Assembly: GCF_009826895.1 (NCBI RefSeq)
Contig: NZ_WUMV01000002.1
Span: forward strand, 124,001 to 188,000
Direction: 5' to 3'
DNA length: 64,000 nt
Source of the DNA: Stappia sediminis
Lineage (GTDB): Bacteria > Pseudomonadota > Alphaproteobacteria > Rhizobiales > Stappiaceae
Part shown: positions 1-10,908 of the stretch, piece after piece
Numbering within the stretch: the first letter of the stretch is position 1
Layout of the letters: the number at the start of each line of letters is the position of its first letter
Notes under the pieces: generated by a model
Database searches by the model: none
What the model was told of the DNA's origin: nothing
Seen by the model: the letters and a program-made list of their open reading frames with translations, nothing else
Made by a program: the position numbers and the translations under genes

Positions 1-12
1 ATCATTGAGTAA
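1..12 (+). CDS. tuf: C-terminal end of elongation factor Tu (partial)
   Basis: The first twelve bases read Ile-Ile-Glu-stop, which matches the usual C-terminus of alphaproteobacterial EF-Tu. A tuf gene directly upstream of rpsJ is the standard order in this group. Only three codons are visible, so the call rests mainly on position. Confidence 0.55.
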   Translation: MIE

Positions 13-23
13 TCCACAGACGA

Positions 24-52
24 AGGGCGCTTGGGGCCCCCTCGGGCGCCCT
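24..52 (+). terminator. Hairpin between tuf and rpsJ
   Basis: AGGGCGC (24-30) pairs with GCGCCCT (46-52), enclosing a GGGGCCCC palindrome, and is followed by AGTCTTTT at 53-60. It could be a weak terminator or attenuator that separates tuf from the ribosomal protein operon, or lets only part of the transcription pass. The T tract is short, so termination strength is uncertain. Confidence 0.45.
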
Positions 53-72
53 AGTCTTTTGGAGACTGAGAC

Positions 73-381
73 ATGAACGGTCAGAATATTCGGATCCGCC
101 TCAAGGCATTCGACCACCGTGTTCTCGACGCTTCGACGCGCGAGATCGTTAGCACGGCGAAGCGGACCGGGGCACAAGTGCGCGGCCCTGTGCCGCTGCC
201 GACGCGGATTGAGAAGTACACGGTGCTTCGTGGCCCGCACATCGACAAGAAGAGCCGTGATCAGTTCGAGATGCGCACGCACAAGCGTCTTCTCGACATC
301 GTTGATCCGACGCCGCAGACCGTCGACGCTTTGATGAAGCTCGACCTGGCTGCAGGTGTTGACGTCGAGATCAAGCTGTAA
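73..381 (+). CDS. rpsJ: 30S ribosomal protein S10
   Basis: This 102-residue protein has the full length and sequence of S10, including the conserved stretch [22 protein letters not shown]10 sits in the head of the 30S subunit and, as NusE, also takes part in transcription antitermination. It is the first gene of the S10 operon here, with a GGAGACTGAG ribosome binding site before the ATG. rplC follows 23 bases downstream. Confidence 0.98.
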   Translation: MNGQNIRIRLKAFDHRVLDASTREIVSTAKRTGAQVRGPVPLPTRIEKYTVLRGPHIDKKSRDQFEMRTHKRLLDIVDPTPQTVDALMKLDLAAGVDVEIKL

Positions 382-404
382 GGCGCTCACAAGGGGTAAC
401 GCCG

Positions 405-1121
405 ATGCGTTCTGGAGTGATCGCACAGAAGGTGGGAATGACACGCATCTATAACGATGCGGGCGAGCAGGTGCCGGTGACGGTCCTGCGTCTTGAAAAG
501 TGCCAGGTCGTCGCTCACCGGACGGAAGATAAGAATGGCTATACCGCGCTGCAGGTCGGCGTGGGAACGGCCAAGGTCAAGCGCACGTCGAAGGCGATGC
601 GTGGTCATTTCGCGACAGCGAAAGTCGAACCGAAGCGCAAACTCGCCGAGTTCCGCGTCTCGAACGATAACCTGATCGATGTGGGCGCCGAAATCACGGC
701 GGACCATTTCATCGAGGGTCAGTTCGTGGACGTAACCGGCACTTCGATCGGCAAGGGCTTCGCCGGTGCCATGAAGCGGCACAATTTCGGAGGTCTTCGG
801 GCCACGCACGGTGTGTCGATTTCGCACCGCGCGCATGGCTCGACCGGTCAGAACCAGGATCCGGGCAAGGTCTTCAAAGGCAAGAAGATGGCCGGCCACA
901 TGGGCCAGGAGCGGGTTACGACCCAGAACCTGAAGGTTGCGCGTACCGATGTGGAGCGCGGGCTGATCATGGTCGAGGGTGCGGTTCCGGGCGCGAAAGG
1001 CGGCTGGATCCTGATCCGGGACGCCGTGAAGAAGGCGCTGCCGGATGGTGTGCCGGTTCCGGGTGCGTTCCGTATGCCGAACGGTGAGCCTGCGGCCGAA
1101 GCCGGGAAGGAGAGTGAGTGA
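405..1121 (+). CDS. rplC: 50S ribosomal protein L3
   Basis: The 238-residue product is L3, an early assembly protein that reaches towards the peptidyl transferase centre. The diagnostic region reads [20 protein letters not shown] followed by [10 protein letters not shown], which contains the glutamine that PrmB methylates in other bacteria. It is longer than the E. coli protein, as is usual in alphaproteobacteria. Its stop codon overlaps the rplD start by one base (TGATG). Confidence 0.98.
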   Translation: MRSGVIAQKVGMTRIYNDAGEQVPVTVLRLEKCQVVAHRTEDKNGYTALQVGVGTAKVKRTSKAMRGHFATAKVEPKRKLAEFRVSNDNLIDVGAEITADHFIEGQFVDVTGTSIGKGFAGAMKRHNFGGLRATHGVSISHRAHGSTGQNQDPGKVFKGKKMAGHMGQERVTTQNLKVARTDVERGLIMVEGAVPGAKGGWILIRDAVKKALPDGVPVPGAFRMPNGEPAAEAGKESE

Positions 1122-1741
1122 TGGAACTCGAGGTAAAATCCCTCGGCGGCAAGTCGGCCGGTTCGATCACCGTGTCTGACGAGATTTTCGGCCTGGAGCC
1201 GCGCACGGACCTGATTCATCGAGTTGTGCGCTGGCAGCTGGCCAAACGTCAGGCGGGTACGCATAAGACGCTCGGTCGCTCCGAAGTTACGGGCACGACG
1301 AAGAAGTTCGTTCGTCAGAAGGGCACCGGTGGCGCCCGTCACGGCAATCGCAAGGTTCCGCAGTTCCGTGGTGGCGGTCGTGCATTCGGGCCCGTCGTTC
1401 GCGATCATGCGCATGATCTTCCGAAAAAGGTGCGCGCATTGGGCCTTAGGCATGCGCTGTCTTCCAAGGCGCGGACGTCGAAGCTGATCGTCCTTGACGA
1501 AGCCAAGTCCGGCGATGCCAAGACCAAGGCGGTTCGCGAGCAGCTTGCGAAGCTCGGCTTGTCGAATGCCCTGGTAATCGACGGTACCGAGATCGATGCG
1601 AATTTCGGCCTTGCGGCAAGGAACATTCCTTCGATCGACGTGCTTCCGATCGCAGGCATCAATGTCTATGACATCGTGCGCCGCGATACGCTGGTTCTCA
1701 CCAAGGCTGCGGTTACGGCTTTGGAGGAGCGGTTCAAATGA
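1121..1741 (+). CDS. rplD: 50S ribosomal protein L4
   Basis: L4 lines part of the peptide exit tunnel. The 206-residue product carries the extended loop with the conserved [20 protein letters not shown] segment. I chose the ATG at 1121 over the GTG at 1118 because it gives the usual MELEVK start and a TGATG overlap with rplC, typical of translational coupling. In E. coli L4 represses this operon; nothing in this leader shows whether that occurs here. Confidence 0.97.
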   Translation: MELEVKSLGGKSAGSITVSDEIFGLEPRTDLIHRVVRWQLAKRQAGTHKTLGRSEVTGTTKKFVRQKGTGGARHGNRKVPQFRGGGRAFGPVVRDHAHDLPKKVRALGLRHALSSKARTSKLIVLDEAKSGDAKTKAVREQLAKLGLSNALVIDGTEIDANFGLAARNIPSIDVLPIAGINVYDIVRRDTLVLTKAAVTALEERFK

Positions 1742-2031
1742 CGGATATCAGGCATTTCGACACGATCGTGTCGCCGGTAATTACCGAAAAAACGACGCTG
1801 GCTTCCGAGCAGAACAAGGTGGTCTTCAACGTTGCCGGTGATGCGACGAAACCCCAGATCAAGGCGGCGGTCGAGGCGCTTTTCGGCGTCAAGGTAACCG
1901 CGGTCAACACTTTGGTCCGCAAGGGCAAGGTCAAGCGCTTTCGTGGCCGTATTGGCCAGCAGTCCGACGTCAAGAAGGCGGTCGTGACGCTGAAGGACGG
2001 CGACTCGATCGACGTGACGACGGGCCTTTGA
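1738..2031 (+). CDS. rplW: 50S ribosomal protein L23
   Basis: The 97-residue protein begins [20 protein letters not shown], the normal N-terminus of L23, and ends with the basic RNA-binding region. L23 sits at the exit of the peptide tunnel and docks trigger factor and SRP. The start overlaps the rplD stop (ATGA), so the two are probably translationally coupled. Confidence 0.97.
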   Translation: MTDIRHFDTIVSPVITEKTTLASEQNKVVFNVAGDATKPQIKAAVEALFGVKVTAVNTLVRKGKVKRFRGRIGQQSDVKKAVVTLKDGDSIDVTTGL

Positions 2032-2046
2032 GGCGGAGAAGGATAG

Positions 2047-2880
2047 ATGGCACTCAAGACCTTTAATCCGACGTCGCCTGGCCGTCGTCAGCTTGTTCAG
2101 GTAGACCGTTCCGGACTTTGGAAGGGCAAGCCTGTCAAGACGCTGACGGAAGGCCTGTCGAAGTCCGGCGGACGTAACAATGCCGGCCGGCTGACGTCGC
2201 CGAACATTGGTGGTGGACACAAGCGCCGCTACCGTCTGGTGGATTTCAAGCGCCGCAAGCATGATATTTCGGCTACCGTTGAACGGCTGGAATACGATCC
2301 GAACCGGACGGCGTTCATCGCCCTTATCCGCTATGACGACGGTGAACTCGCCTACATCCTCGCGCCTCAGCGTCTTGCTGCCGGCGACAAGGTCGTGGCC
2401 GGCAAGCAGGTCGACGTGAAGCCGGGTAATGCGATGCCCCTGTCATCGATCCCGGTTGGCACGCTCGTCCATAACGTCGAGATGAAGCCGGGCAAGGGCG
2501 GTCAGATCGCACGGTCTGCGGGCGCTTATGTCCAGATCGTTGGGCGTGACCAGGGTTACACGGTTCTGCGCCTGATGTCGGGCGAACAGCGCCGCGTTCC
2601 GGGAGCGTGTTTTGCAACCGTCGGTGCTGTGTCCAATTCGGACCATGCCAACATCAATCTTGGCAAGGCTGGCCGTTCGCGCTGGCTTGGCCGCCGCCCG
2701 CATGTTCGCGGCGTCGCTATGAACCCGGTCGACCATCCGCATGGCGGTGGTGAAGGTCGCACTTCGGGTGGCCGTCATCCGGTCACTCCGTGGGGCAAGC
2801 CGACCAAGGGTAAGCGCACTCGCAGCAACAAGGCCACGGACAAATACATCGTCCGTAGCCGTCATGCGCGCAAGAAGTAA
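2047..2880 (+). CDS. rplB: 50S ribosomal protein L2
   Basis: L2 is needed for subunit association and peptidyl transfer. The 277-residue product has the family length and the invariant [10 protein letters not shown] motif at about residues 226-235, with the functionally important histidine at 230. A good ribosome binding site (GGAGAAGGA) lies just upstream. It follows rplW by 15 bases. Confidence 0.98.
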   Translation: MALKTFNPTSPGRRQLVQVDRSGLWKGKPVKTLTEGLSKSGGRNNAGRLTSPNIGGGHKRRYRLVDFKRRKHDISATVERLEYDPNRTAFIALIRYDDGELAYILAPQRLAAGDKVVAGKQVDVKPGNAMPLSSIPVGTLVHNVEMKPGKGGQIARSAGAYVQIVGRDQGYTVLRLMSGEQRRVPGACFATVGAVSNSDHANINLGKAGRSRWLGRRPHVRGVAMNPVDHPHGGGEGRTSGGRHPVTPWGKPTKGKRTRSNKATDKYIVRSRHARKK

Positions 2881-2891
2881 GGGGACGGGCG

Positions 2892-3170
2892 ATGTCACGT
2901 TCTGTTTGGAAGGGTCCGTTCGTTGACGGCTACCTTTTGAAGAAAGCGGACAAGGTTCGCGAATCCGGCCGTAACGAGGTCATCAAGATCTGGAGCCGGC
3001 GTTCCACGATCCTGCCGCAGTTCGTTGGGCTTACCTTTGGCGTCTACAACGGCCAGAAGCATGTCCCGGTCCTGGTGTCTGAAGACATGGTCGGTCACAA
3101 GTTCGGTGAGTTTTCGCCGACGCGGACCTACTACGGCCACGGCGCCGACAAGAAGGCGAAGAGGAAGTAA
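2892..3170 (+). CDS. rpsS: 30S ribosomal protein S19
   Basis: The 92-residue product starts [19 protein letters not shown] and contains WSRRSTILP and [12 protein letters not shown], all diagnostic for S19 in the head of the small subunit. It lies 11 bases after rplB and 2 bases before rplV. Confidence 0.98.
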   Translation: MSRSVWKGPFVDGYLLKKADKVRESGRNEVIKIWSRRSTILPQFVGLTFGVYNGQKHVPVLVSEDMVGHKFGEFSPTRTYYGHGADKKAKRK

Positions 3171-3172
3171 CG

Positions 3173-3553
3173 ATGGGCAAGCCGAAGCGTGAGCGGGTGC
3201 TCGCCGACAACGAGGCGCGGGCGGTTGCCCGGATGCTGCGCGTTTCCCCGCGCAAGCTGAACCTCGTCGCGGCTTCCATCCGTGGCAAGAAGGTTGAATC
3301 GGCTCTCGCCGATCTGTCGTTTTCCCGCAAACGCATTGCGGGCGACGTCAAGAAGGCGCTGATGTCGGCGATCGCCAACGCGGAAAACAATCACGATCTC
3401 GATGTCGACAGCCTGGTTGTGGCCGAGGCACATGTTGGCAAGGCGTTTGTGATCAAACGCTTCCAGGCGCGTGCACGCGGTCGTGTCGGCCGGATCGAGA
3501 AGCCGTTTTCGAACCTCACGATCGTTGTCCGTGAAATCGAGGAGACCGCCTGA
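3173..3553 (+). CDS. rplV: 50S ribosomal protein L22
   Basis: The 126-residue product contains [20 protein letters not shown] and the C-terminal [12 protein letters not shown] hairpin that reaches into the exit tunnel and is the site of macrolide-resistance mutations in other bacteria. The stop overlaps the rpsC start by one base (TGATG). Confidence 0.97.
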   Translation: MGKPKRERVLADNEARAVARMLRVSPRKLNLVAASIRGKKVESALADLSFSRKRIAGDVKKALMSAIANAENNHDLDVDSLVVAEAHVGKAFVIKRFQARARGRVGRIEKPFSNLTIVVREIEETA

Positions 3554-4266
3554 TGGGTCAGAAAGTAAATCCGATCGGCCTGCGCCTCGGCATCAACCGG
3601 ACATGGGATTCCCGCTGGTATGCGGACAAGGGCGAATACGGCGATCTTCTGCACGAGGATTTTCGCATTCGCGAATATATCCAGGGTGAGTTGAAGCAGG
3701 CCGCGGTGTCGAAGGTCGTTATCGAACGTCCGCACCGCAAGTGCCGCGTCACGATCCATTCGGGCCGTCCGGGCGTCATCATCGGAAAGAAGGGCGCGGA
3801 CATCGAAAAGCTCCGCAAGAAGCTTGCGGTAATGACCAATTCGGATGTCCACATCAACATCGTCGAAGTGCGCAAGCCGGAAGTCGATGCCCAGCTCGTG
3901 GCGAGTTCCATTGCGCAGCAGCTTGAGCGCCGTGTCGCGTTCCGCCGCGCCATGAAGCGCGCCGTGCAGTCTGCGATGCGCCTTGGCGCTCAGGGTATTC
4001 GTATTTCGTGCAGCGGCCGTTTGGGCGGTGCCGAGATCGCGCGTATCGAGTGGTACCGTGAGGGCCGCGTTCCGCTGCACACTTTGCGTGCGGACATCGA
4101 CTACGGTGCTGCTACCGCTCATACGGCTTATGGCGCTTGTGGCGTGAAGGTCTGGATCTTCAAGGGTGAGATCCTGGAGCACGACCCGATGGCGTCCGAG
4201 CGGCGCGCGGGCGAAGGTGACCAGAACCAGGGCGGCCGGCGCGACCGGTCTGATCGTGCGGCCTGA
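3553..4266 (+). CDS. rpsC: 30S ribosomal protein S3
   Basis: The 237-residue product begins [20 protein letters not shown] and has the type-II KH domain with the GKKG loop at about residues 78-81. S3 lines the mRNA entry channel, where it has helicase activity. The C-terminal tail after about residue 215 is rich in Arg, Gly and Glu and likely disordered, which is common in this group. Confidence 0.98.
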   Translation: MGQKVNPIGLRLGINRTWDSRWYADKGEYGDLLHEDFRIREYIQGELKQAAVSKVVIERPHRKCRVTIHSGRPGVIIGKKGADIEKLRKKLAVMTNSDVHINIVEVRKPEVDAQLVASSIAQQLERRVAFRRAMKRAVQSAMRLGAQGIRISCSGRLGGAEIARIEWYREGRVPLHTLRADIDYGAATAHTAYGACGVKVWIFKGEILEHDPMASERRAGEGDQNQGGRRDRSDRAA

Positions 4267-4312
4267 GGCTGCCGGTCCCGCGCCGCGTTCTTAGAGAAGC
4301 GAGAGAGAAAAG

Positions 4313-4726
4313 ATGCTGCAACCGAAGCGAACTAAGTTCCGCAAGCAGCACAAGGGCCGCATCCATGGCTTGGCCAAGGGCGGAACCGATCTGAACTTTG
4401 GCGCATATGGCCTCAAGGCCGTTGAGCCCGAGCGCATTACCGCGCGTCAGATCGAGGCGGCCCGCCGTGCTTTGACCCGTCACATGAAGCGTGCGGGCCG
4501 TGTGTGGATCCGCATCTTTCCGGACGTCCCGGTTTCCAAGAAGCCGACTGAAGTCCGCATGGGTAAGGGCAAGGGCTCGCCGGAATATTGGGCGTGCCGC
4601 GTGAAGCCCGGCCGGATCATGTTCGAGATCGACGGCGTGCCGGAGGAAACCGCGCGCGAGGCTATGCGGCTTGCCGCGGCCAAGCTGCCGATCAAGTGCC
4701 GTTTCGTTCAGCGTATTGCTGAATAA
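4313..4726 (+). CDS. rplP: 50S ribosomal protein L16
   Basis: The 137-residue protein starts [20 protein letters not shown] and carries [20 protein letters not shown], diagnostic for L16, which helps place A-site tRNA. GAGAGAGAAAAG precedes the start. The 46-base gap after rpsC holds no recognisable gene. Confidence 0.98.
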   Translation: MLQPKRTKFRKQHKGRIHGLAKGGTDLNFGAYGLKAVEPERITARQIEAARRALTRHMKRAGRVWIRIFPDVPVSKKPTEVRMGKGKGSPEYWACRVKPGRIMFEIDGVPEETAREAMRLAAAKLPIKCRFVQRIAE

Positions 4727-4749
4727 CGAACGTTCCAGGAGTTAAGGCC

Positions 4750-4944
4750 ATGAAGGCGACGGACGTTCGGGCGAAGACCATAGACGAGCTCTCCACGGAG
4801 CTTGAAGCCCTCAAGAAGGAGCAGTTCAACCTGCGCTTCCAGAAGGCGACCGGTCAGCTCGAAAACACGGCGCGGGTACGGCAGGTTCGCCGTGATATCG
4901 CGCGTATTCAGACGATCATGCGCGACAAGCGCGTGGGCGCGTAA
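4750..4944 (+). CDS. rpmC: 50S ribosomal protein L29
   Basis: The 64-residue helical protein contains [20 protein letters not shown], the signature of L29, which lies near the tunnel exit beside L23. An AGGAG ribosome binding site lies upstream, and rpsQ follows 10 bases later. Confidence 0.97.
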   Translation: MKATDVRAKTIDELSTELEALKKEQFNLRFQKATGQLENTARVRQVRRDIARIQTIMRDKRVGA

Positions 4945-4954
4945 GGAGACGAGA

Positions 4955-5197
4955 ATGCCGAAACGCGTTCTTCAAGGTGTCGTGGTGAGCGACGCCAATG
5001 CCAAGACGGTCACGGTGCTCGTCGAGCGCCGCTTCACGCATCCGCTGCTGAAGAAGACCGTTCGCCGCTCGAAGAAGTATCGGGCGCACGACGAGAACAA
5101 CAACTGCAAGGTCGGGGACCGGGTTCTGATCCAGGAATCGGCGCCGATCTCCAAGTCGAAGAGTTGGGTCGTGGTCGAGGAATCGGCCGCGAAATAA
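4955..5197 (+). CDS. rpsQ: 30S ribosomal protein S17
   Basis: The 80-residue product ([20 protein letters not shown]) is S17, an OB-fold protein that binds 16S rRNA early in assembly. The reading frame is open upstream to 4802, but the ATG at 4955 has the AAGGAGACGAGA ribosome binding site and gives the family length, so the longer start is rejected. Confidence 0.97.
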   Translation: MPKRVLQGVVVSDANAKTVTVLVERRFTHPLLKKTVRRSKKYRAHDENNNCKVGDRVLIQESAPISKSKSWVVVEESAAK

Positions 5198-5252
5198 GGT
5201 TAGCTTGCGCCGTCCTTGAAGGGGCGGCGGGATAAGTACAAGGCAGCCAGTC

Positions 5253-5621
5253 ATGATTCAGATGCAAACAAACCTCGACGTCGCCGACAATTCCGGCGCC
5301 CGTCGTGTCATGTGCATCAAGGTGCTCGGCGGCTCGAAGCGGAAGTATGCCAGCGTTGGTGACATTATTGTCGTCAGCGTGAAGGAGGCTAATCCGCGCG
5401 GCCGCGTGAAAAAGGGCGACGTGATGAAGGCGGTCGTCGTGCGCACGGCGAAAGACATTCGCCGCGCCGATGGATCGGTCATCCGGTTCGACCGCAATGC
5501 GGCCGTTCTGGTGAATAACAACAAGGAACCGATCGGGACCCGTATCTTCGGCCCGGTTCCTCGTGAACTGCGGGCGAAGCAGCACATGAAGATCATTTCG
5601 CTCGCTCCGGAGGTGCTCTGA
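5253..5621 (+). CDS. rplN: 50S ribosomal protein L14
   Basis: The 122-residue product begins [20 protein letters not shown] and has the family length. L14 forms part of the intersubunit bridge and binds the silencing factor RsfS in other bacteria. The stop overlaps rplX by one base (TGATG). Confidence 0.98.
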   Translation: MIQMQTNLDVADNSGARRVMCIKVLGGSKRKYASVGDIIVVSVKEANPRGRVKKGDVMKAVVVRTAKDIRRADGSVIRFDRNAAVLVNNNKEPIGTRIFGPVPRELRAKQHMKIISLAPEVL

Positions 5622-5938
5622 TGGCCGCGAAGATCAAGAAGGGCGACAATGTCGTCGTGCTGACCGGTCGCGACAAGGGCAAGACCGGTGAAGTTATCAG
5701 GATGCTCCCGGCGGAAAACCGGGCTGTTGTGCGTGGCGTGAATGTGGTGCGTCGTCACCAGCGCCAGACCGCGCAGACCGAGGGCGGCATCATTTCCAAG
5801 GAAGCTCCGATCCACCTGTCCAACCTGGCCGTCGCCGATCCCAAGGACGGCAAGCCGACCCGCGTCGGCTTTAAGGTCAAGGAAGACGGCACAAAGGTTC
5901 GGCTGGCCAAGCGTTCGGGAGATCTGATCGATGGCTGA
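5621..5938 (+). CDS. rplX: 50S ribosomal protein L24
   Basis: The 105-residue protein has the N-terminal KOW motif ([20 protein letters not shown]) typical of L24, an initiator of 50S assembly. Its end overlaps the rplE start by 8 bases, so the pair is likely translationally coupled. Confidence 0.98.
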   Translation: MAAKIKKGDNVVVLTGRDKGKTGEVIRMLPAENRAVVRGVNVVRRHQRQTAQTEGGIISKEAPIHLSNLAVADPKDGKPTRVGFKVKEDGTKVRLAKRSGDLIDG

Positions 5939-6488
5939 TACGGCATATTTGCCCCGCATGAGGACGCATTACGACGAGGTCGTGCGTCCGCAGTTGCTGG
6001 AGAAATTCGGTTACAAGAACCCGATGGAAGTTCCCTCGATCGAGAAGATCGTGCTGAACATGGGCGTCGGGGAGGCTGTTGCCGATTCCAAGAAGGCGAA
6101 GATTGCGGCCGACGACCTGGCGCTTATCGCAGGTCAGAAGCCGGTGATCACCCGCGCCAGCAAGTCCATCGCCACCTTCAAGGTGCGCGAAGGAATGCCG
6201 CTCGGTGCCAAGGTCACGCTTCGCCGTGCCCGCATGTACGAGTTTCTTGACCGTCTTGTTACGATCGCGCTCCCGCGCGTTCGCGACTTCCGTGGCCTGA
6301 GCCCGAAGAGCTTCGATGGTCGCGGCAACTATGCGATGGGCATCAAGGAGCACATCGTGTTCCCGGAGATCAACTACGACAAGGTTGACCAGATCTGGGG
6401 CATGGACGTGGTCGTTTGCACGACGGCAAAGACCGATGACGAGGCGCGCGAGCTGCTGCGCGCGTTCAACTTCCCGTTCCGCAAGTAA
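5931..6488 (+). CDS. rplE: 50S ribosomal protein L5
   Basis: The 185-residue product is L5, which binds 5S rRNA and contacts P-site tRNA. Conserved segments include [27 protein letters not shown] and [14 protein letters not shown]. It starts inside the end of rplX. Confidence 0.98.
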   Translation: MADTAYLPRMRTHYDEVVRPQLLEKFGYKNPMEVPSIEKIVLNMGVGEAVADSKKAKIAADDLALIAGQKPVITRASKSIATFKVREGMPLGAKVTLRRARMYEFLDRLVTIALPRVRDFRGLSPKSFDGRGNYAMGIKEHIVFPEINYDKVDQIWGMDVVVCTTAKTDDEARELLRAFNFPFRK

Positions 6489-6520
6489 CGGCGGATACGG
6501 GAAAGGAACGAGGATAGACG

Positions 6521-6826
6521 ATGGCGAAGAAGAGCGCGGTCGAGAAAAACAAGCGGCGGGAGCGTCTGGTCAAGAAATATGCCGAAAAGCGCGCAGCGCT
6601 TAAGGCTCTGGCCAAGGACGAAAGCCTTTCGCTGGAGGAGCGTTTCAACGCGCGGCTGAAGCTTGCCAAGCTTCCGCGCAACTCCGCTCCGAGCCGGGTT
6701 CGCAACCGGTGTGAAGTCACGGGACGTCCGCGCGGTTTTTACCGCAAGCTGAAGATGTCGCGTGTGGCCCTTCGCGAACTGGGTTCCCTGGGCAAGATCC
6801 CGGGCCTGGTCAAGTCGAGCTGGTAA
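6521..6826 (+). CDS. rpsN: 30S ribosomal protein S14, zinc-independent form
   Basis: The 101-residue protein is the long form of S14 without the CxxC pairs of the zinc-binding version, so it should not need zinc. The conserved tail [20 protein letters not shown] and the terminal KSSW are present. A GGAAAGGAACGAGGA ribosome binding region precedes it. Confidence 0.98.
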   Translation: MAKKSAVEKNKRRERLVKKYAEKRAALKALAKDESLSLEERFNARLKLAKLPRNSAPSRVRNRCEVTGRPRGFYRKLKMSRVALRELGSLGKIPGLVKSSW

Positions 6827-6838
6827 GGAGAAACTCCC

Positions 6839-7237
6839 ATGGCGATGTCCGATCCTTTGGGGGATATGCTGACCCGCATCCGCAATGCGCAGATGCGGCG
6901 TAAGCCGAAAGTGTCCACGCCGGCGTCGAAGCTGCGTGCTCGTGTTCTCGAGGTGCTGCAGAAGGAAGGTTTCATCCGCGGCTACTCCACGGTCGAATTC
7001 GACGGTGGCAAGTCAGAGATCGAGATCGAGCTGAAGTATTTCGACGGCGAGCCGGTGATCAGGACGATTGAACGTGTTTCGAAGCCGGGCCGCCGGGTTT
7101 ACTCGTCGGTCAGGAACATTCCGCACGTGAACAACGGTCTCGGCGTTTCGATCCTGTCGACCCCGCGCGGGGTTCTGGCGGATCACGAGGCGCGTGACCA
7201 GAATGTGGGTGGAGAGGTGCTCTGCCGCGTCTTCTGA
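6839..7237 (+). CDS. rpsH: 30S ribosomal protein S8
   Basis: The 132-residue product begins [20 protein letters not shown] and is S8, which binds the central domain of 16S rRNA. In E. coli S8 also represses the spc operon. The AAGGAG site favours the ATG at 6839; a second ATG at 6845 is possible. Confidence 0.97.
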   Translation: MAMSDPLGDMLTRIRNAQMRRKPKVSTPASKLRARVLEVLQKEGFIRGYSTVEFDGGKSEIEIELKYFDGEPVIRTIERVSKPGRRVYSSVRNIPHVNNGLGVSILSTPRGVLADHEARDQNVGGEVLCRVF

Positions 7238-7287
7238 TGCGGCGGCCGCTTTTTCCGGTAATGAACTTAACCGAATAGGTTGATCAG

Positions 7288-7821
7288 ATGTCTCGAATTG
7301 GCAAAAGGCCAGTCCCCGTGCCGAGCGGGGTAACGGCAACGATCAACGACCGGACGATTCAGGTGAAGGGTCCCAAGGGGGAACTTTCCTTCATCGTGAA
7401 CGAAAACGTCCTGGTCGAAATGACGGATGACGGGATCAGGGTCGATCCGCGTGACGACTCCAAGCGCTCGCGCTCGATGTGGGGCATGAGCCGCACGATG
7501 ATCTCCAACATCATCAACGGCGTAAGCCAGGGCTTTGAGAAAAAGCTCGAGATCACCGGCGTCGGTTACCGCGCCCAGGTGCAGGGTCAGAACCTGCAGC
7601 TTGCGCTCGGTTTCTCGCACGATGTGCTCTTCCCGATCCCGGACGGGATCCAGATCCAGTGCCCGAAGCCCACGGAAATCGTGGTTTCCGGCATAGACAA
7701 GCAGCGTGTCGGTCAGGTTGCGGCGAATATCCGCGAATACCGGCCGCCGGAGCCCTACAAGGGCAAGGGCGTTCGCTATTCGGATGAATACATCGTCCGC
7801 AAGGAAGGCAAGAAGAAGTGA
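7288..7821 (+). CDS. rplF: 50S ribosomal protein L6
   Basis: The 177-residue protein starts [20 protein letters not shown] and contains the C-terminal GPEPYKGKG-type segment ([15 protein letters not shown]) conserved in L6, which sits near the factor-binding site. The last codons overlap a possible GTG start of rplR. Confidence 0.98.
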   Translation: MSRIGKRPVPVPSGVTATINDRTIQVKGPKGELSFIVNENVLVEMTDDGIRVDPRDDSKRSRSMWGMSRTMISNIINGVSQGFEKKLEITGVGYRAQVQGQNLQLALGFSHDVLFPIPDGIQIQCPKPTEIVVSGIDKQRVGQVAANIREYRPPEPYKGKGVRYSDEYIVRKEGKKK

Positions 7822-7832
7822 CGGGCCGGATC

Positions 7833-8195
7833 ATGTCGAAGGGCAACTCAAGCTTCGAGCGTCGCCGCGATCGCGTGCGCCGTTCGATCAAGAAAGTGGC
7901 GAACGGGCGTCCGCGTCTTTCCGTGTTCCGCTCGTCCAAGCAGATTTACGCTCAGATCATCGACGACGCCAAGGGTCATACCGTTGCCGCCGCCTCGACG
8001 ATCGAGAAGGACGTCCGCGGTCAGCTGAAGACCGGTGCGGATGTGGCTGCAGCGGAAGCCGTTGGCAAGCTGATCGCGGAACGCGCGAAGGCTGCCGGCG
8101 TCACGCAGGTCGTGTTCGACCGTGGCGGCTATCTGTATCACGGTCGCGTCAAGGCGCTCGCCGATGCGGCGCGCGAAGGCGGGCTGGAATTCTGA
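7833..8195 (+). CDS. rplR: 50S ribosomal protein L18
   Basis: L18 binds 5S rRNA with L5. The sequence [20 protein letters not shown] and the C-terminal [20 protein letters not shown] are diagnostic. I chose the ATG at 7833, which gives 120 residues, the usual length. A GTG at 7818 overlapping the rplF stop (GTGA) is also possible and would add five residues. Confidence 0.95.
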   Translation: MSKGNSSFERRRDRVRRSIKKVANGRPRLSVFRSSKQIYAQIIDDAKGHTVAAASTIEKDVRGQLKTGADVAAAEAVGKLIAERAKAAGVTQVVFDRGGYLYHGRVKALADAAREGGLEF

Positions 8196-8234
8196 CCGCG
8201 TAGACAGACGCTCTAGGAACGGAAGACGAAGATT

Positions 8235-8798
8235 ATGGCAAGACAAGACATGCGGGATCGCGAAGAGCGTGACAGCGAATTTGTCGACAAGCTCGTCCAC
8301 ATCAACCGCGTCGCCAAGGTGGTCAAGGGTGGCCGTCGTTTCGGGTTTGCCGCGCTTGTCGTCGTGGGTGACCAGAAGGGCCGCGTCGGCTTCGGCCACG
8401 GCAAGGCTCGCGAAGTGCCCGAGGCGATCCGCAAGGCGACCGAAGCTGCGAAGCGCACGATGATTCGCGTGCCGCTGCGCGAAGGCCGCACGCTGCATCA
8501 CGATGTCGAGGGCCGTCATGGCGCCGGCAAGGTGATCCTGCGCGCAGCTCCCGCCGGTACGGGAATTATCGCGGGTGGTCCGATGCGTGCGGTTTTCGAA
8601 ACGCTTGGCGTTCAGGACGTCGTCGCGAAGTCGCTTGGCACGTCCAATCCGTACAACATGGTGCGGGCAACGTTCGAGGCGCTGAAGCGTGAAGACAGTC
8701 CTCGTTCCGTGGCGGCGAGGCGTGGCCTAAAGGTCTCGGCGCTCCAGGCACGTCGTCGTGATACCGACGAAGCTCCTGCGGCTGCCGCCGAGGGTTGA
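8235..8798 (+). CDS. rpsE: 30S ribosomal protein S5
   Basis: The 187-residue product has the double-stranded RNA-binding N-domain ([20 protein letters not shown], then [14 protein letters not shown]) and the C-terminal S5 fold. S5 acts in translational accuracy and mRNA helicase function. The C-terminal extension rich in Ala and Arg is typical of alphaproteobacteria. Confidence 0.98.
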   Translation: MARQDMRDREERDSEFVDKLVHINRVAKVVKGGRRFGFAALVVVGDQKGRVGFGHGKAREVPEAIRKATEAAKRTMIRVPLREGRTLHHDVEGRHGAGKVILRAAPAGTGIIAGGPMRAVFETLGVQDVVAKSLGTSNPYNMVRATFEALKREDSPRSVAARRGLKVSALQARRRDTDEAPAAAAEG

Positions 8799-8840
8799 CC
8801 TCGGTGTCCTGGCACACCAGCTTGAATGAGGATTTGTTCG

Positions 8841-9035
8841 ATGGCGAAGACCGAGAACTCCATCACGGTCGAACAGATTGGCAGCCCGATCCGGCGTCCT
8901 AAGGATCAGCGTGCCACCCTGGTCGGCCTTGGTCTGAACAAGATGCACCGCCGCTCGACGCTGAAGGATACGCCGGAAGTGCGCGGCATGATCCGTAAGG
9001 TCCAGCATCTCGTGCGCATCGTCGAAGACGCGTAA
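8841..9035 (+). CDS. rpmD: 50S ribosomal protein L30
   Basis: The 64-residue product contains [20 protein letters not shown] and the [11 protein letters not shown] end of bacterial L30. The frame can be extended to 8826, but the ATG at 8841 with an upstream GAGGAT gives the family length. It lies between rpsE and rplO as expected. Confidence 0.95.
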   Translation: MAKTENSITVEQIGSPIRRPKDQRATLVGLGLNKMHRRSTLKDTPEVRGMIRKVQHLVRIVEDA

Positions 9036-9054
9036 GGGATCCGGGAGAACTGAA

Positions 9055-9528
9055 ATGAAACTCAACGAACTCCGGGACAATCCGGGCGCCACGAAGGACC
9101 GGACCCGCGTTGGACGCGGTATTGGTTCGGGCAAGGGCAAGACCGGCGGCCGTGGCGTGAAGGGGCAAAAGTCCCGCTCAGGCGTTGCGATCAAGGGCTT
9201 CGAGGGCGGCCAGATGCCGATCCATCGTCGTCTGCCGAAGCGCGGCTTCACGAACATTTTTGCCAAGTCCTTCAATGTCGTTTCGCTTGGCCGGGTCCAG
9301 CAGGCTCTCGATGCCGGCAGGCTCGATGCGTCCTCGCCGGTCACGGTAGAGGCGCTCAAGGCGGCAGGCGTGCTGAAGCGCGTGAAGGACGGCGTTCGCC
9401 TCCTTGGTGACGGCGAATTGAAGGCTGCGGTCAATTTTGAAATCGCGGGTGCTTCCAAGTCGGCCGTTCAGGCGGTTGAAAAGGCCGGCGGAAAAGTGAC
9501 CATCATCGGGGTTCAGGCGGAAGCCTGA
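9055..9528 (+). CDS. rplO: 50S ribosomal protein L15
   Basis: The 157-residue product begins [20 protein letters not shown], followed by the glycine- and lysine-rich segment [20 protein letters not shown] that threads through 23S rRNA. GGGAGAACTGAA precedes the start. secY follows 45 bases later. Confidence 0.98.
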   Translation: MKLNELRDNPGATKDRTRVGRGIGSGKGKTGGRGVKGQKSRSGVAIKGFEGGQMPIHRRLPKRGFTNIFAKSFNVVSLGRVQQALDAGRLDASSPVTVEALKAAGVLKRVKDGVRLLGDGELKAAVNFEIAGASKSAVQAVEKAGGKVTIIGVQAEA

Positions 9529-9573
9529 GCCCCCTCTATTCTTTTTGTTGGTTGGATGTAACCGGAGCAGGGT

Positions 9574-10908
9574 ATGGCATCTGCGGCCGAACAGCTTGCG
9601 GCTAATCTGAATTTCTCCGCTTTCGCGAAAGCCGAGGAGTTGAAGAAGCGTATCTGGTTCACACTGGGTGCGCTTCTTGTGTATCGGTTCGGGACTTACG
9701 TGCCGCTGCCGGGTATCAATCCGGAAGCTCTCGCCCAGGCCTTCGGCCAGGCGCAGCAGGGCATCGTTGGCCTGTTCAACATGTTTTCCGGCGGTGCGGT
9801 CGGGCGAATGGCGATCTTTGCGCTCGGCATCATGCCCTACATCTCCGCGTCCATCATCATTCAGCTGATGACCTCGGTGGTTCCTTCGCTTGAGCAGCTC
9901 CGCAAGGAGGGCGAGCAGGGTCGTAAGGTCATCAACCAGTACACCCGATATGGCACCGTCATTCTCGCGACCTTCCAGGCGTACGGGATTGCGGTTGCGC
10001 TCGAGGGTGCGGCGAATGTCGTGGAGGATCCGGGCCTGTTCTTCCGTCTTTCGGCGGTGATCACGCTTGTCGGCGGCACGATGTTCCTGATGTGGCTTGG
10101 CGAGCAGATCACTTCGCGCGGCATCGGCAACGGCATTTCGCTCATCATCTTCTCCGGCATCGTGGCAGGGTTGCCGACGGCGATCGCCTCCACGCTGGAG
10201 CTTGGCCGGCAGGGTGCTCTGGCGACACCGATCATTCTTGCGGTCATTATCCTTGCGGTTCTGGTGATCGGGCTTATCGTCTTTATGGAGCGTGCGCAGC
10301 GAAGGCTGCTTATCCAGTATCCTAAGAGGCAGATGGGCAACCGGATGTTCGAGGGCAATACCTCGTTCCTGCCGCTGAAGCTCAATACCGCGGGCGTTAT
10401 CCCGCCGATCTTCGCCTCTTCGCTGCTCCTCGTTCCGGCGACGGTCTCCGGCTTCTCCTCGCCGGATGCGGCAGGAGGGATCCTGACGACCATAACGGCG
10501 CTCCTCGGCCACGGTCAGCCACTCTACATGCTGTTCTACGCTGGCCTGATCGTCTTTTTCTGCTTCTTCTACACCGCGATTGTCTTCAATCCGTCCGACA
10601 CCGCGGACAATCTGAAGCGCCATGGCGGCTTCATTCCTGGCATTCGCCCGGGTGAGCGGACGGCCCACTACATCGATTATGTGCTGACGCGGATTACGGT
10701 TCTTGGGGCGGCATATATCGTTCTCGTTTGTCTGTTACCCGAATTCCTGATTTCGGCGACTGGCGTTCCGTTCTATTTCGGAGGCACCTCGCTGCTGATC
10801 GTCGTGAGCGTCACGATGGACACTGTTTCCCAGGTTCAGGGCCATCTGCTCGCGCACCAGTACGAGGGTCTGGTGAAGAAAGCGAAGCTCAGGGGGAGAC
10901 GCAGATGA
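9574..10908 (+). CDS. secY: Protein translocase subunit SecY
   Basis: SecY is the channel subunit of the SecYEG translocase in the inner membrane. The 444-residue protein has the ten-helix pattern expected and family segments such as [20 protein letters not shown], the cytoplasmic [11 protein letters not shown] loop and [20 protein letters not shown]. The last codons overlap adk by four bases (ATGA), so the two are likely translationally coupled. Confidence 0.98.
   Translation: MASAAEQLAANLNFSAFAKAEELKKRIWFTLGALLVYRFGTYVPLPGINPEALAQAFGQAQQGIVGLFNMFSGGAVGRMAIFALGIMPYISASIIIQLMTSVVPSLEQLRKEGEQGRKVINQYTRYGTVILATFQAYGIAVALEGAANVVEDPGLFFRLSAVITLVGGTMFLMWLGEQITSRGIGNGISLIIFSGIVAGLPTAIASTLELGRQGALATPIILAVIILAVLVIGLIVFMERAQRRLLIQYPKRQMGNRMFEGNTSFLPLKLNTAGVIPPIFASSLLLVPATVSGFSSPDAAGGILTTITALLGHGQPLYMLFYAGLIVFFCFFYTAIVFNPSDTADNLKRHGGFIPGIRPGERTAHYIDYVLTRITVLGAAYIVLVCLLPEFLISATGVPFYFGGTSLLIVVSVTMDTVSQVQGHLLAHQYEGLVKKAKLRGRRR

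Noticed and set aside
10728-10904. Longer adk start inside secY
   Set aside because: The added 59 residues are antisense to nothing but overlap secY in another frame and precede the normal [15 protein letters not shown] start, which has its own ribosome binding site.
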